The position numbers and the translations under genes are program-made. A DNA stretch of 64,000 bases from Bog-756 sp038210245 (lineage in GTDB: Bacteria > Actinomycetota > Acidimicrobiia > Acidimicrobiales > RAAP-2): assembly GCA_038210245.1 (NCBI GenBank), contig JBBQWW010000010.1, forward strand, positions 1 to 64,000, written 5' to 3'. Shown in pieces: positions 50,726 to 59,237 of the stretch. The notes beneath the pieces were generated by a model. The model saw nothing but the letters and a program-made list of their open reading frames with translations. It did no database searches and had not been told where the DNA came from. Numbering within the stretch: the first letter of the stretch is position 1; the number at the start of each line of letters is the position of its first letter.

Positions 50726-51586
50726 TCATTCGGCGGTGTCGTGGGGCACGCGTCGCATCAGGCCCTCTTGGACCATGGAGACGGCCAGCTCGCCGGACCG
50801 GGTGAACAGGAAACCCCGGGCCAGCCCGCGCGCCCCGTAGGCCGTCGGACTGTCCATGTCGTAGAGCAGCCACTCGTCGGCTCGGAACGGCCGATGGAAC
50901 CACATGCAGTGGTCGAGGCTGGCCCCCATGAAGTCGGCATCGTCCCAACTGACTTCGTGCGGAGCCAGCATGGTGTCGAACAGGGACATGTCCGAGGCGT
51001 AGGTGGCGATGCAGGCGTGCAGCAGGGGGTCGTCAGGGAGCGTGCCATCGGCCCGGATCCAGAGCCTCTGGATCGGCTCCTTGCTGGCCTTGCGGCTGAA
51101 GGGGAGCGGCCCGATGTGGCGCTGGTCGATGGGATGGGGCTTGGCGAACCAGTCGGCGAGGGCCTCGCGGTAGGGCTCGAGGCGGGTCTCCATGGATTCG
51201 AGGCCTTCGGGATCGGGCACCTCGGGCATGGGGAACTGGTGGCTCAGACCCGGCTCGTCGACGTGGAAGGACGCCGACAGGTGGAAGATGGCCCGACCGT
51301 GCTGGATGGCCACCACCCGGCGGGTGGTGAACGAGCGGCCGTCGCGGATGCGGTCCACGTCGTAGAGGATGGGTACGGACGGGTCGCCCGGGCGGAGGAA
51401 GTAGGCGTGGAGGGAGTGGGGACGGCCGGTCTCGACGGTCCGACCCGCCGCCATGAGCGATTGCGCGGCCACCTGCCCGCCGAACACCCGTTGCCGTTCC
51501 TCGTTGGGACTGATGCCGCGGAAGATGTTGACCTCGATGGACTCCAGGTCGAGGAGGTCGACCAGAAAATCTAGGGCTTCGCTCAC
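50726..51586 (-). CDS. tesB: Acyl-CoA thioesterase II
   Basis: A 286-residue double-hotdog thioesterase that hydrolyses medium- and long-chain acyl-CoA. Hallmarks are VFGGQVAAQSLMAA, HSLHAYFLRPGDPSVPILYDVDR-type sequence (split around residues 55-80), and in the second half DMSLFDTMLAPHE and DHCMWFHRPFRADEW, which contains the conserved Asp and His. The tail RGFLFTRSGELAVSMVQEGL ends the family pattern. The GTG at 51586 gives the normal length; a longer frame adds residues unlike the family. Confidence 0.93.
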   Translation of the reverse strand: MSEALDFLVDLLDLESIEVNIFRGISPNEERQRVFGGQVAAQSLMAAGRTVETGRPHSLHAYFLRPGDPSVPILYDVDRIRDGRSFTTRRVVAIQHGRAIFHLSASFHVDEPGLSHQFPMPEVPDPEGLESMETRLEPYREALADWFAKPHPIDQRHIGPLPFSRKASKEPIQRLWIRADGTLPDDPLLHACIATYASDMSLFDTMLAPHEVSWDDADFMGASLDHCMWFHRPFRADEWLLYDMDSPTAYGARGLARGFLFTRSGELAVSMVQEGLMRRVPHDTAE

Positions 51587-51755
51587 GGCACCATCCTGCC
51601 AGGTGGCGGGGGGCCGACACCTCGATTTGGCGCCGCCGGCGCCACCGCTCCGCGCCCCGTTCCTGGGTACCGCCACCACCGCTCGGTGACCCGCCTGGCC
51701 GACACGGCCACCACCACCCGGCGCCACGCCCGAGGCGCCGCTACGGTACCGGACC

Positions 51756-52928
51756 GTGCCCGACATCCATTTTCCCGACCGCTTCGTGTGGGGGACGGCC
51801 ACCGCCGCCCACCAGATCGAGGGCGGCAACGTGAACAACGACTGGTGGGAGTTCGAGCACGATCCCACCTCCGGCTGTGTAGATGTCAGCGGGGATGCCT
51901 GCGACTCGTTCAACCGGTATCCCGAGGACATCGCCCTGGTGGCCGAGTTGGGTCTCGGGTCCTACCGGTTCTCGCTGGAGTGGAGCCGCATCGAGCCGGA
52001 GGAGGGGGAGTTCTCGCTCGTGGCCCTGGACCACTACCGGCGCATGGCTGCCACCTGCCACGAGCACGGGATCACGCCGGTGGTGACCTTCCACCACTTC
52101 ACCCACCCCCGCTGGCTGTCGGCCCTGGGGGCGTGGGAGTCCGAGCACGCCCCGGACCGGTTCGGCCGGTACTGCGAGCGGGTCACCGCCCACCTCGGGG
52201 ATCTCATCGGCATGGCCTGCACCATCAATGAGCCCAACGTGGTGGCCACCATGGGGTGGCGATTGGGCATCTTTCCGCCCCGGGTGCGGGACCGGGCCCG
52301 CCGGGACGTGGTCAACCAGGGCCTGGTGGCCGCCCATCGGTTGGGGGTCGAGGCCATCCGGTTGGGGCCGGGGGACATCCCGGTGGGCCTGACCCTCTCG
52401 ATGGTCGACTTCCAGACCGAGCCGGGAGGCGAGGAGTGGGTGGAGCGGATCCGCCGGCCTTCCGAGGACGTGTTCTTGGAGGCCACCGGCGGGGATGACT
52501 TCGTCGGCGTCCAGACCTACACCCGCCAGCGGGTCGGCCCGGAGGGCTCCCTGCCCGGAGAGGAGGGCGTGCCGACCACCCAGATGGGCTACGAGTTCTG
52601 GCCCGAAGCCCTCGAGGGGACCATCCGGCGGGCCTGGGAGGTCACTGGAGGGGTCCCGGTCTACGTCACCGAGAACGGGATCGGGACGGACGACGACGCC
52701 GACCGGATCGAGTACGTGACTCGGGCCTTGACCGGGGTGGGGCACTGCCTCGAGGACGGGATCGACGTGCGCGGCTACTTCTGCTGGAGCCTGCTGGACA
52801 ACTTTGAGTGGGTGCTGGGCTATGGCCCTACCTTCGGCATGGTGGAGGTGGACCGGACCACCTTCGAGCGGCGGCCCAAGCCCAGTGCGGCCTGGCTGGG
52901 AGGGATCGCCCGCGCCAACGCACTGTGA
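51756..52928 (+). CDS. GH1 family beta-glycosidase
   Basis: A 390-residue (beta/alpha)8 glycoside hydrolase of family 1, acting on beta-glucosides or related beta-glycosides. The N-terminal FVWGTATAAHQIEG, the acid/base Glu159 in TINEP and the nucleophile Glu306 in VTENG are present, as is SLLDNFEWVLGY near the end. It is somewhat shorter than typical GH1 enzymes (about 440-460), through shorter loops rather than truncation. No signal peptide, so cytoplasmic. GTG at 51756, divergent from tesB. Confidence 0.92.
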   Translation: MPDIHFPDRFVWGTATAAHQIEGGNVNNDWWEFEHDPTSGCVDVSGDACDSFNRYPEDIALVAELGLGSYRFSLEWSRIEPEEGEFSLVALDHYRRMAATCHEHGITPVVTFHHFTHPRWLSALGAWESEHAPDRFGRYCERVTAHLGDLIGMACTINEPNVVATMGWRLGIFPPRVRDRARRDVVNQGLVAAHRLGVEAIRLGPGDIPVGLTLSMVDFQTEPGGEEWVERIRRPSEDVFLEATGGDDFVGVQTYTRQRVGPEGSLPGEEGVPTTQMGYEFWPEALEGTIRRAWEVTGGVPVYVTENGIGTDDDADRIEYVTRALTGVGHCLEDGIDVRGYFCWSLLDNFEWVLGYGPTFGMVEVDRTTFERRPKPSAAWLGGIARANAL

Positions 52929-52992
52929 CACCCGGGTCGCGGAGAGTGTCGGCGTTGAATATTACGGATCGGTGACGGCTAGGGTTTCCCCG

Positions 52993-53493
52993 ATGACCCG
53001 TCTCGTGGTGCGCGCCGAGCACGTGTGGCAGAGGCGACACACCCCTGAGGCCAAACAGCTGATCCGGTACAGCATGGTGTCGGTCATCTCCACGCTGGTG
53101 TCGTTCGGAGTCCTGTTCCTGGTGTTCGGTGTCTTCCACTGGTGGGGGGAGATCGAGAGCACGGTATTCGCCAACGTGGTGGCCACGGTGCCCTCCTACT
53201 TCCTCAACCGGATGTGGGTCTGGGGCAAGGGCGGGCGTTCCCATCTGATGAAGGAGATCGTCCCGTTCTGGGTGATGTCGGCCATTGGCATCGTGGTGTC
53301 CATCGGCGGTGCGGCGATCGCCCGTCACATCGGCGTCACCCACCATCTGACCCATCTCCAGCAGACCGGCGTGGTGCTCCTGGCCAACCTGATCTCGTTC
53401 GGCCTCTTCTGGGTACTCAAGTACATGCTGTACAACCGGTTGTTCCACGTGCACCCGATCGAGGAGCTCGACGAGTTGATCGAGGCGGCCTGA
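52993..53493 (+). CDS. GtrA family membrane protein
   Basis: A 166-residue protein with four hydrophobic helices (about 30-55, 62-80, 92-112, 126-148) of the GtrA type. These are thought to help flip or position polyprenyl-linked sugars for cell-envelope glycosylation. Landmarks are the QLIRYSMVSVIST start of the first helix and VPSYFLNRMWVW. It follows the GH1 gene by 64 bases. The ATG at 52993 is chosen; a GTG at 52972 is an alternative. A second GtrA domain is fused inside the protein encoded at 2877-5270. Confidence 0.85.
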   Translation: MTRLVVRAEHVWQRRHTPEAKQLIRYSMVSVISTLVSFGVLFLVFGVFHWWGEIESTVFANVVATVPSYFLNRMWVWGKGGRSHLMKEIVPFWVMSAIGIVVSIGGAAIARHIGVTHHLTHLQQTGVVLLANLISFGLFWVLKYMLYNRLFHVHPIEELDELIEAA

Positions 53494-53524
53494 TCGGTTG
53501 GTCCGCCGCGGACCCCCTTCGGCC

Positions 53525-54013
53525 TCAGTCGCGGAAGTTGTTGAACTGCAGCGGGATACCGAAGTCCTCGGCCTTCAGGGCAGCGATGGCCGCCTGCAGG
53601 TCGTCCCGCTTCTTTCCGTTGACTCGCAGCTGATCCCCCTGTGTCTGCGAGCTCACCCCCTTGAGGCCCAGGTCCTTGATGAACTTGTTGATCTTCTTGG
53701 CATGGTCCGAGGAGATGCCGGCCTGGATGCCCAGGCGCTGCCGGGCTGACCCCCGGGATGCCTCCTCGATCTTGCCCACGTCGAAGGACTTGAGAGAGAC
53801 CTCCCGCTTGACCATCTTCTCCTGTAGGACCTGGTAGAGGGCTCGAAGGCGGTCCTCGGTGGAGGACGAGAGCACCAGTTCGGTGTCCGACAACTCGATG
53901 GTGGAGTCGGTGCCTTTGAAGTCGAAACGGGTGGTGGCCTCGCGGTTGGCCTGGTCGACCGCGTTCCGGACTTCCTGCATGTCGACTTCGGAGACGACGT
54001 CGAAGGTGGGCAT
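53525..54013 (-). CDS. YajQ family nucleotide-binding protein
   Basis: A 162-residue cytoplasmic protein with two ferredoxin-like halves. It starts PTFDVVSEVDMQEVRNAVDQ, includes RFDFKGTDS, and ends LPLQFNNFRD-like (here IPLQFNNFRD), all typical of YajQ. Family members bind nucleic acid or GTP, and one in Xanthomonas binds cyclic di-GMP; the role here is unknown. The ATG at 54013 sits just left of the oppositely oriented tRNA-Tyr gene. Confidence 0.93.
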   Translation of the reverse strand: MPTFDVVSEVDMQEVRNAVDQANREATTRFDFKGTDSTIELSDTELVLSSSTEDRLRALYQVLQEKMVKREVSLKSFDVGKIEEASRGSARQRLGIQAGISSDHAKKINKFIKDLGLKGVSSQTQGDQLRVNGKKRDDLQAAIAALKAEDFGIPLQFNNFRD

Positions 54014-54057
54014 TCCGAAACAGTACTCCCGCACCAGGCGATATCCTTCCGGCCTGC

Positions 54058-54138
<81 letters not shown>

Positions 54139-54364
54139 CCGCAGGGGCACGCCGGGGGTGGTCAGGACGAGGACGTCCGGCCCACCCCCGGCGCCTCTCC
54201 GCTCCGGTCGCCCGAACCACCCGCCCCACCCGGGCTGACCCCCGACCGGTCCGCGGGCCGTCCTGCCGTCCCGGTGACCAGCCCGCCTGACCGAGGTGCC
54301 CTGTGCAATCCGGATGGGGGCCCTACAGTGTCCGGAGCGGTCTCGGGAGGCGGCTTCATCGGAC

Positions 54365-54392
54365 TTGATCCCCTGGGCCGGTTCGTTACAAT
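54365..54392 (+). promoter_or_regulatory. Candidate promoter for mptB
   Basis: TTGATC (54365-54370), 16-nt spacer, TACAAT (54387-54392) is a good match to the primary sigma-factor consensus. It lies about 180 bases before the mptB start, leaving a long leader. The rest of the 54139-54579 gap holds no supported gene. Confidence 0.5.
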
Positions 54393-54579
54393 GAAGTTAC
54401 GGAATGACTGCGGTGGAGCTGCCCCTGGGTGGGTGGCCCCGAAAGGCACCGGGACTTTGCCACCGCCAGCCAGCCCAGTCTTCTGGACTGTGCACCAGTC
54501 CGACAGCCCCCCATCGCCGACGCCACAGCCCGAGATCACCAGCCAGTCGAGGAACTAGGGAATAGGTCCTCTTCGCCAG

Positions 54580-56334
54580 ATGGAACCACCGGCCCCCGGT
54601 GGTTCGACCGAGGAGAAGTCCCCCAACCTGATGCCATCCGAGATCACGGCCGCAGAGGCGCCCGAACACGGGCCCCCTCAGGCGCCGGACTCCTCCACGG
54701 GGGGGCTCACGTCGTTGGCCGTCGAGGTCGGAGGCGTCGGCCTGCAGGCGTTGGACACCGCCAGTGCCTGGCTGAAGGATCGGTGGGGGGGAAGCGGAGT
54801 CGAGCGGGCCACCGAGATCCAGGGGCCCGATACCTCCCAGCCCCGGGGCCTGATCCTCCGCCCGGCCCTGCTGGGTTTCGTCGCCATGGTGGCCATCGCG
54901 GTGGGCGCCTCACTGCCCAGCTCGCCGTTCAAACTCGAGATGCCCGGGGTCTGGTTCTTCGGTGTACCCAGTACCGACGGGGCCAGCACCTGGGCCGTGT
55001 ACTTCTCACTGGCTGCGGTGTACGGCGGACTGCTCCTGCTGATGCGGGTGTGGTGGGGCATGACCCGCCTCTATGCCCGTTGTCCCGGGGTCCCGATCAG
55101 GAAGATGATGTGGGTCTTCGCCCTATGGACGACGCCCATGCTGGTGATCGCTCCACTGTTCAGCCGCGACGCCTACTCGTATGCCGCCCAGGGCGAGATG
55201 GTCAGCCACCACATGAACCCGTATCTGTACGGGCCCTTCGAGCTGGGTAACAACTCCTACACCGCACCGGTCGACCCCCTGTGGGGCAACGCCCCGGCCC
55301 CCTACGGGCCGCTGTTCCTCCAGATGGACGGGTTCTTCACCCGGATCACCTTCCACAACGAGCTGGCCACCATCGTCCTGCTCCGCCTGCTGTCTCTGGC
55401 CGGTGTGCTGTTGATCGCCTGGACCGTGCCCAAGTTGGCCCGGCTCTACCACCGGGACGGCGCCGAGCTGTTCACCCTGATGGTGCTCAACCCGGTGACG
55501 ATCCTCCACCTGATCGGCGGGGCCCACAACGACGCCCTGATGCTGGGCCTGCTCCTGGCCGGCCTGGTCGCCGCCAAGGAGAAGCGGCCCATCGTCGGGA
55601 TCCTGCTCTGCGCCCTGGCCACCGCCATCAAGGCCCCGGCGGCCATCGGTGTCCTCTATGTCGGGTGGAGCTGGCTGGGCGCCCAGGCCTCGACGCGGGA
55701 CCGGTTGCGACCGGTGGTCACCGCCGCCCTCATCGCCGCCGGTGTGCTCGGGTTCTTCTCGTACATCAGCGGGCTCGGATGGGGATGGGTCTCCATACTG
55801 GGCACCCCGGGCGCCGTCCGGTCGTGGACCGCCCCGACCACATCCCTGGCCCTGCTGTTCACCGGCGTGGCCCACGTCGCCCATATCGGGGTCGGACTCG
55901 GTGGGGTGCTGACGGTGGCCCGATTCCTCGGACTGCTGGTCGCCGGCGTGGTCGGTGTCTGGCTGCTGTTGAACAGTGACCGGATCGGCACCCTCAAGGC
56001 CCTCGGTCTGACCCTGCTGGTCTTCGTCATCCTCGGTCCGGTGGTCCAGCCCTGGTACCTGTCATGGGGCCTGATCCTGCTGGCCCCGGTGGCCCTCGGC
56101 CGCCTGCGGTCCCTCATCATCGGGCTGTCCATGGTCACGGCCTTCATCGAGCTACCCGGGGGGGCCCAGCTGCTCAACAGCCTGGTCCACGGCGATCCTC
56201 TGCTGATCGTCCTGACCCTGCTGTGGATCCTCGTGGTGCTCACCGTGCCCCTGGCTAGCTGGGAGCAGTCCGGGACCCCCTTGACCGGATCCCCCGTCAA
56301 CATGGCCGGGCTGGCCTCGTCCCCGGCCGCCTGA
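54580..56334 (+). CDS. mptB: Polyprenol-phosphate-mannose alpha-1,6-mannosyltransferase, MptB type
   Basis: A 584-residue GT-C membrane enzyme. MptB-type enzymes extend the alpha-1,6-mannan core of lipomannan-like glycans outside the membrane using polyprenyl-phosphate mannose. After a disordered N-terminus (about 1-85) come a dozen or so hydrophobic helices. The acidic catalytic loop is PLFSRDAYSYAAQG (S195, R196, D197), followed by NPYLYGP and DPLWGNAPAPYGPL, typical of the family. The donor could come from the GT2 domain at 2877. The ATG at 54580 follows a leader with a candidate promoter. Confidence 0.85.
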   Translation: MEPPAPGGSTEEKSPNLMPSEITAAEAPEHGPPQAPDSSTGGLTSLAVEVGGVGLQALDTASAWLKDRWGGSGVERATEIQGPDTSQPRGLILRPALLGFVAMVAIAVGASLPSSPFKLEMPGVWFFGVPSTDGASTWAVYFSLAAVYGGLLLLMRVWWGMTRLYARCPGVPIRKMMWVFALWTTPMLVIAPLFSRDAYSYAAQGEMVSHHMNPYLYGPFELGNNSYTAPVDPLWGNAPAPYGPLFLQMDGFFTRITFHNELATIVLLRLLSLAGVLLIAWTVPKLARLYHRDGAELFTLMVLNPVTILHLIGGAHNDALMLGLLLAGLVAAKEKRPIVGILLCALATAIKAPAAIGVLYVGWSWLGAQASTRDRLRPVVTAALIAAGVLGFFSYISGLGWGWVSILGTPGAVRSWTAPTTSLALLFTGVAHVAHIGVGLGGVLTVARFLGLLVAGVVGVWLLLNSDRIGTLKALGLTLLVFVILGPVVQPWYLSWGLILLAPVALGRLRSLIIGLSMVTAFIELPGGAQLLNSLVHGDPLLIVLTLLWILVVLTVPLASWEQSGTPLTGSPVNMAGLASSPAA

Positions 56335-56377
56335 GGCCGCCGGCGCCACCGGCCTTGGCCGACCGGTGCTGATCCGA

Positions 56378-56866
56378 TCAGATCAGGCGCTGGAGGACCG
56401 AGACGTCCAGCCACCGGTTGAACTTGCGGCCCACCTCCTGCTCCACCCCGACCATCTGGAAGCCGCAGGCCAGATGGAGGGCGATGGAGGCCTCGTTGCC
56501 CCCGCCGATACGGGCGATCAGGGCGTGGAAGCCGTGTTGGCCGGCCAGGATGACCAGCTCGTCCAGCAGGGCCCGGCCCACGCCGGCCCCTCGACTGGCG
56601 GCATCCACGTAGACCGAGTTCTCCACGGTGGTGGAGTAGGCCGGGCGGTCACGGAAGACCGAGAGGGAGCCGAATCCCAGGACCAGCTCGCCGACGTCGA
56701 CGGCCACCACGGCGGCATGGGGGCCACGGTGCTCGGCCATCCAGGCCTGTTGCTCCTCGGGGGTCCGGGGCCGGAGGTCGAAGGTGGCCGTGGACCCCAG
56801 TACCTCGACGTTGTAGATGGCCCGGATCGCTTCGGCGTCCGAGGGTCTCACCAGGCGGATATGCAT
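56378..56866 (-). CDS. GNAT family N-acetyltransferase (phosphinothricin-acetyltransferase-like)
   Basis: A 162-residue acyltransferase. It begins IRLVRPSDAEAIRAIYN, includes TFDLRPRTPEEQQAW and STTVENSVYVDAASRGAGVG, where the last glycines form the acetyl-CoA loop, and ends GFQMVGVEQEVGRKFNRWLD. This matches the PAT/YwnH subgroup, which acetylates amino acids or their toxic analogues such as methionine sulfoximine. The actual substrate is not predictable. The ATG at 56866 is used; the longer frame is antisense to the tRNA genes. Confidence 0.88.
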   Translation of the reverse strand: MHIRLVRPSDAEAIRAIYNVEVLGSTATFDLRPRTPEEQQAWMAEHRGPHAAVVAVDVGELVLGFGSLSVFRDRPAYSTTVENSVYVDAASRGAGVGRALLDELVILAGQHGFHALIARIGGGNEASIALHLACGFQMVGVEQEVGRKFNRWLDVSVLQRLI

Positions 56867-56894
56867 CTGCCGATGGTAGCGAGACGGCCTGCTC

Positions 56895-56923
56895 TTCTCG
56901 GTGGGCCCAGGTTTGGCTATGCT
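56895..56923 (+). promoter_or_regulatory. Weak candidate promoter upstream of the tRNA-Thr/tRNA-Met genes
   Basis: TTCTCG (56895-56900), 17-nt spacer, TATGCT (56918-56923), 30 bases before tRNA-Thr. The -10 box is fair and the -35 box poor. Confidence 0.3.
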
Positions 56924-56953
56924 TGTACCTCTGCTGCTCGGTCGAGCTGCAAC

Positions 56954-57025
56954 GCCCCTGTAGCTCAGTGGTAGAGCACCGCCATGGTAAGGCGGGGGTC
57001 GTGGGTTCAATCCCCACCGGGGGCT
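56954..57025 (+). tRNA. tRNA-Thr(GGT)
   Basis: A 72-nt tRNA with acceptor GCCCCTG/CGGGGGC, anticodon loop ATGGTAA (GGT) and T arm GTGGGTTCAATCCCCAC. No encoded CCA. It heads the conserved secE-rpoB block. Confidence 0.95.
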
Positions 57026-57032
57026 CGCCCAT

Positions 57033-57109
57033 GGCGGCGTAGCTCAGTTGGTCAGAGCGCACGGCTCATAATCGTGAGGTCGCCGGTTCGAGCCCGGCCG
57101 CCGCTACCA
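57033..57109 (+). tRNA. tRNA-Met(CAT)
   Basis: A 77-nt tRNA with acceptor GGCGGCG paired to CGCCGCT (one G-U at the end), anticodon CAT, T arm GCCGGTTCGAGCCCGGC and encoded CCA at 57107-57109. The paired first base and the anticodon-stem sequence suggest the elongator form. It starts 7 bases after tRNA-Thr. Confidence 0.93.
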
Positions 57110-57140
57110 GTCGTAGCACCGCAGGACGCAGTAGGAAATG

Positions 57141-57206
57141 GCCCACCGAGGTGGGCGGTATCAGGCAACAGCCGTAACTGAAGCTCCCGGCCGGCCATGG
57201 GAGCGT
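57141..57206 (+). promoter_or_regulatory. Two small hairpins in the rpmG leader
   Basis: GCCCACC-GA-GGTGGGC (57141-57156) is a perfect 7-bp palindrome with a 2-nt centre, and GCTCCC...GGGAGC (about 57183-57204) brackets a second hairpin just before the rpmG start. They could process the tRNA-mRNA junction or regulate rpmG; no known family is recognised. Confidence 0.3.
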
Positions 57207-57220
57207 TAAGGGAGTTCACC

Positions 57221-57385
57221 GTGGCAAAGAACGACAAGCGCATCCAGGTCACGCTGGCCTGCGAGATGTGCAAACGACGGAACTACATCACGACCAAGAA
57301 CAAGATCAACGACCGGGAGCGGATCGAGATGAAGAAGTTCTGCCGCTGGGACCGCCAGCAGACCTTGCACAAGGAGACCCGATAG
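57221..57385 (+). CDS. rpmG: 50S ribosomal protein L33
   Basis: A 54-residue ribosomal protein. Its N-terminal zinc half is CEMC (residues 14-17), and the second half is KKFCRWDRQQTLHKE, where the last Cys of the usual second CxxC pair is replaced, so only three Cys remain. Such partly degraded zinc sites are seen among L33 paralogues. GTG start at 57221, between tRNA-Met and tRNA-Trp, the usual setting before secE. Confidence 0.93.
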   Translation: MAKNDKRIQVTLACEMCKRRNYITTKNKINDRERIEMKKFCRWDRQQTLHKETR

Positions 57386-57560
57386 GGCTGACCGTCGAAC
57401 CGCGGGAGTTGGCCGGGAGGGACCGGTGGCACTCAGCCCCGACGGGGTCCGGCCAGCTCGGATCTCCCCGGTTTCGCCTGGGAATTCCCGTGGGGCCGGT
57501 GATAACCTAGGCAACCGCCCCTGTGATCGGCTCCTCCGTTGGGGTCGTGGCGGTCGGCAG

Positions 57561-57633
57561 AGGGCAGTAGCTCAACTGGTAGAGCACCGGTCTCCAAAAC
57601 CGAAGGTTGGGGGTTCAAGTCCCTCCTGCCCTG
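57561..57633 (+). tRNA. tRNA-Trp(CCA)
   Basis: A 73-nt tRNA with acceptor AGGGCAG/CTGCCCT, anticodon loop CTCCAAA (CCA) and T arm GGGGGTTCAAGTCCCTC. No encoded CCA end. It lies 36 bases before secE, an arrangement common to many bacteria. Confidence 0.95.
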
Positions 57634-57669
57634 CTCACCACCCGTGAAAGCGGTCGAAGGACAAAACGC

Positions 57670-57963
57670 GTGAACCGAGAACAGAAGCGAGCCATGCAGC
57701 GCCAGGGGCAGGACCCCGAGGGGGAGACCGCGCCCAAGCGGACGGCCCCGGCTCCTCGCCGGACCCCCAAGCGGGAGCCGTTCCGTCCGGGACAGTTCTT
57801 CCGCGAGGTACGCTCTGAGCTTCGACAGGTGGCCTGGCCCAACAGGTCCGAGGTGATCAACTACACCACGGTGACCCTGGTGACCCTCCTGTCGTTGATG
57901 GTCCTCATCTTCATCCTCAACTACGCCTTTGCCAAAGGCGTCCTCTGGCTGTTCAAGACGTGA
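57670..57963 (+). CDS. secE: Protein translocase subunit SecE
   Basis: A 97-residue subunit of the SecYEG channel. A basic, Pro-rich N-terminus leads to the amphipathic helix and hinge (FFREVRSELRQVAWPNRSEV) and one transmembrane helix (about 66-88), the usual short actinobacterial form. GTG at 57670. Its stop overlaps the nusG start (GTGA), so the two are coupled. Confidence 0.95.
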   Translation: MNREQKRAMQRQGQDPEGETAPKRTAPAPRRTPKREPFRPGQFFREVRSELRQVAWPNRSEVINYTTVTLVTLLSLMVLIFILNYAFAKGVLWLFKT

Positions 57964-58733
57964 TCGGTGTGACTGTGACCCACGACGAAACCAACGCCCC
58001 CCTGGGCGACGACGAAGCTGACTCGGTGGAGGCCGCCGGCGCGCCCGAGGCCGGGCCAGCTGAGCCGATTTCCCCCCCCGCCGACCTGGCCGAAGTGGTG
58101 GATGAGGCCAACGCCGAGGCTGCCCTCGAGGAGGACGCCGAGTACGACGAGGACGATGAGGACGAGCCCTTCGTCATCAGTCCCTACGATCAGCCGGGGC
58201 GCTGGTTCGTGGTGCACACTTACGCCGGGTACGAGAACAAGGTCAAGTCCAACCTGCACAGTCGGGCCGTCTCCATGAACATGGAGGACCGGATCTACGA
58301 GGTGGTCATCCCCATGGAGGATGTCATCGAGTTCAAGAACGGCAAGAAGGTCGTCGTGCAGAAGAAGGTCTTCCCCGGCTACCTGCTCTGCCGCTGCGAG
58401 TTGGACGACGACAGCTGGTCGGTGATCCGCAACACCCCCGGAGTGACCGGATTCGTCGGTCCGGGCACCAAGCCCACACCCCTGTCCCGTCGTGAGGTGG
58501 AGGGCATCCTCCAGGTCAAGGTGGAGGGTGCGGAGGCCCCGACCAAGCGCAGCCGCCCCCGCCTCGAGCACGAGGTGGGCGAGACGGTCCGGGTCAAGGA
58601 AGGGCCATTCGCCGACTTCTCCGGCCAGATCGCTGAGATCAACGAAGACCAGCTCAAGCTCAAGGTGCTGGTCAACATTTTCGGTCGAGAGACCCCTGTG
58701 GAGCTCGAGTTCAGCCAGGTCGCGAAGCTGTAG
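57960..58733 (+). CDS. nusG: Transcription termination/antitermination protein NusG
   Basis: A 257-residue transcription elongation factor that binds RNA polymerase and links it to Rho or the ribosome. An acidic, disordered extension of about 70 residues precedes the NGN domain (WFVVHTYAGYENKVKSNL to about residue 180), and the KOW domain near the C-terminus contains VGETVRVKEGPFADFSG. The acidic extension is an actinobacterial trait. GTG start overlapping secE. Confidence 0.95.
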   Translation: MIGVTVTHDETNAPLGDDEADSVEAAGAPEAGPAEPISPPADLAEVVDEANAEAALEEDAEYDEDDEDEPFVISPYDQPGRWFVVHTYAGYENKVKSNLHSRAVSMNMEDRIYEVVIPMEDVIEFKNGKKVVVQKKVFPGYLLCRCELDDDSWSVIRNTPGVTGFVGPGTKPTPLSRREVEGILQVKVEGAEAPTKRSRPRLEHEVGETVRVKEGPFADFSGQIAEINEDQLKLKVLVNIFGRETPVELEFSQVAKL

Positions 58734-58765
58734 GCCCGGCGGAACCAGGTAAGGAGACGTAACCA

Positions 58766-59197
58766 ATGCCACCGAAGAAGCGCGTCCTCGCGGTCGTGAA
58801 GATCCAGCTCCCCGCCGGGGGAGCGACTCCCGCGCCCCCCGTGGGCACGGCCCTCGGGCCGCACGGAGTCCAGACCATGGACTTCTGCAAGCAGTACAAC
58901 GCGGCGACGGAGAACCAGCGGGGCTCCATCGTCCCGGTGGAGATCTCCATCTACGAGGATCGGACCTTCACGTTCATCCTCAAGACCCCCCCCACCCCGG
59001 CCCTGCTCCGCCAGGCTGCCGGTCTGGAGAAGGCGGCGTCGACGGCCGGCCGTGAGCAGGTCGGCACGGTGACCAGCGCCCAGGTGGCCGAGATCGCCGC
59101 CATCAAGCTCCCGGACCTCAACACCGCCGACCTCGAGGCCGCCAAGCGCCAGGTCGAGGGCACGGCACGGTCCATGGGGATCGCCGTCGCCGGCTGA
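58766..59197 (+). CDS. rplK: 50S ribosomal protein L11
   Basis: A 143-residue protein of the GTPase-associated centre. Its N-terminal domain includes the Pro-rich PAGGATPAPPVGTALGPHGV segment and the C-terminal domain binds 23S rRNA (TAGREQVGTVT to the end). AAGGAGA sits 8 bases before the ATG. It starts the L11-L1 pair, 32 bases after nusG. Confidence 0.97.
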   Translation: MPPKKRVLAVVKIQLPAGGATPAPPVGTALGPHGVQTMDFCKQYNAATENQRGSIVPVEISIYEDRTFTFILKTPPTPALLRQAAGLEKAASTAGREQVGTVTSAQVAEIAAIKLPDLNTADLEAAKRQVEGTARSMGIAVAG

Positions 59198-59237
59198 GGC
59201 CGACGACCGAGCACATTCGAGAAAACGGAGAACCATC

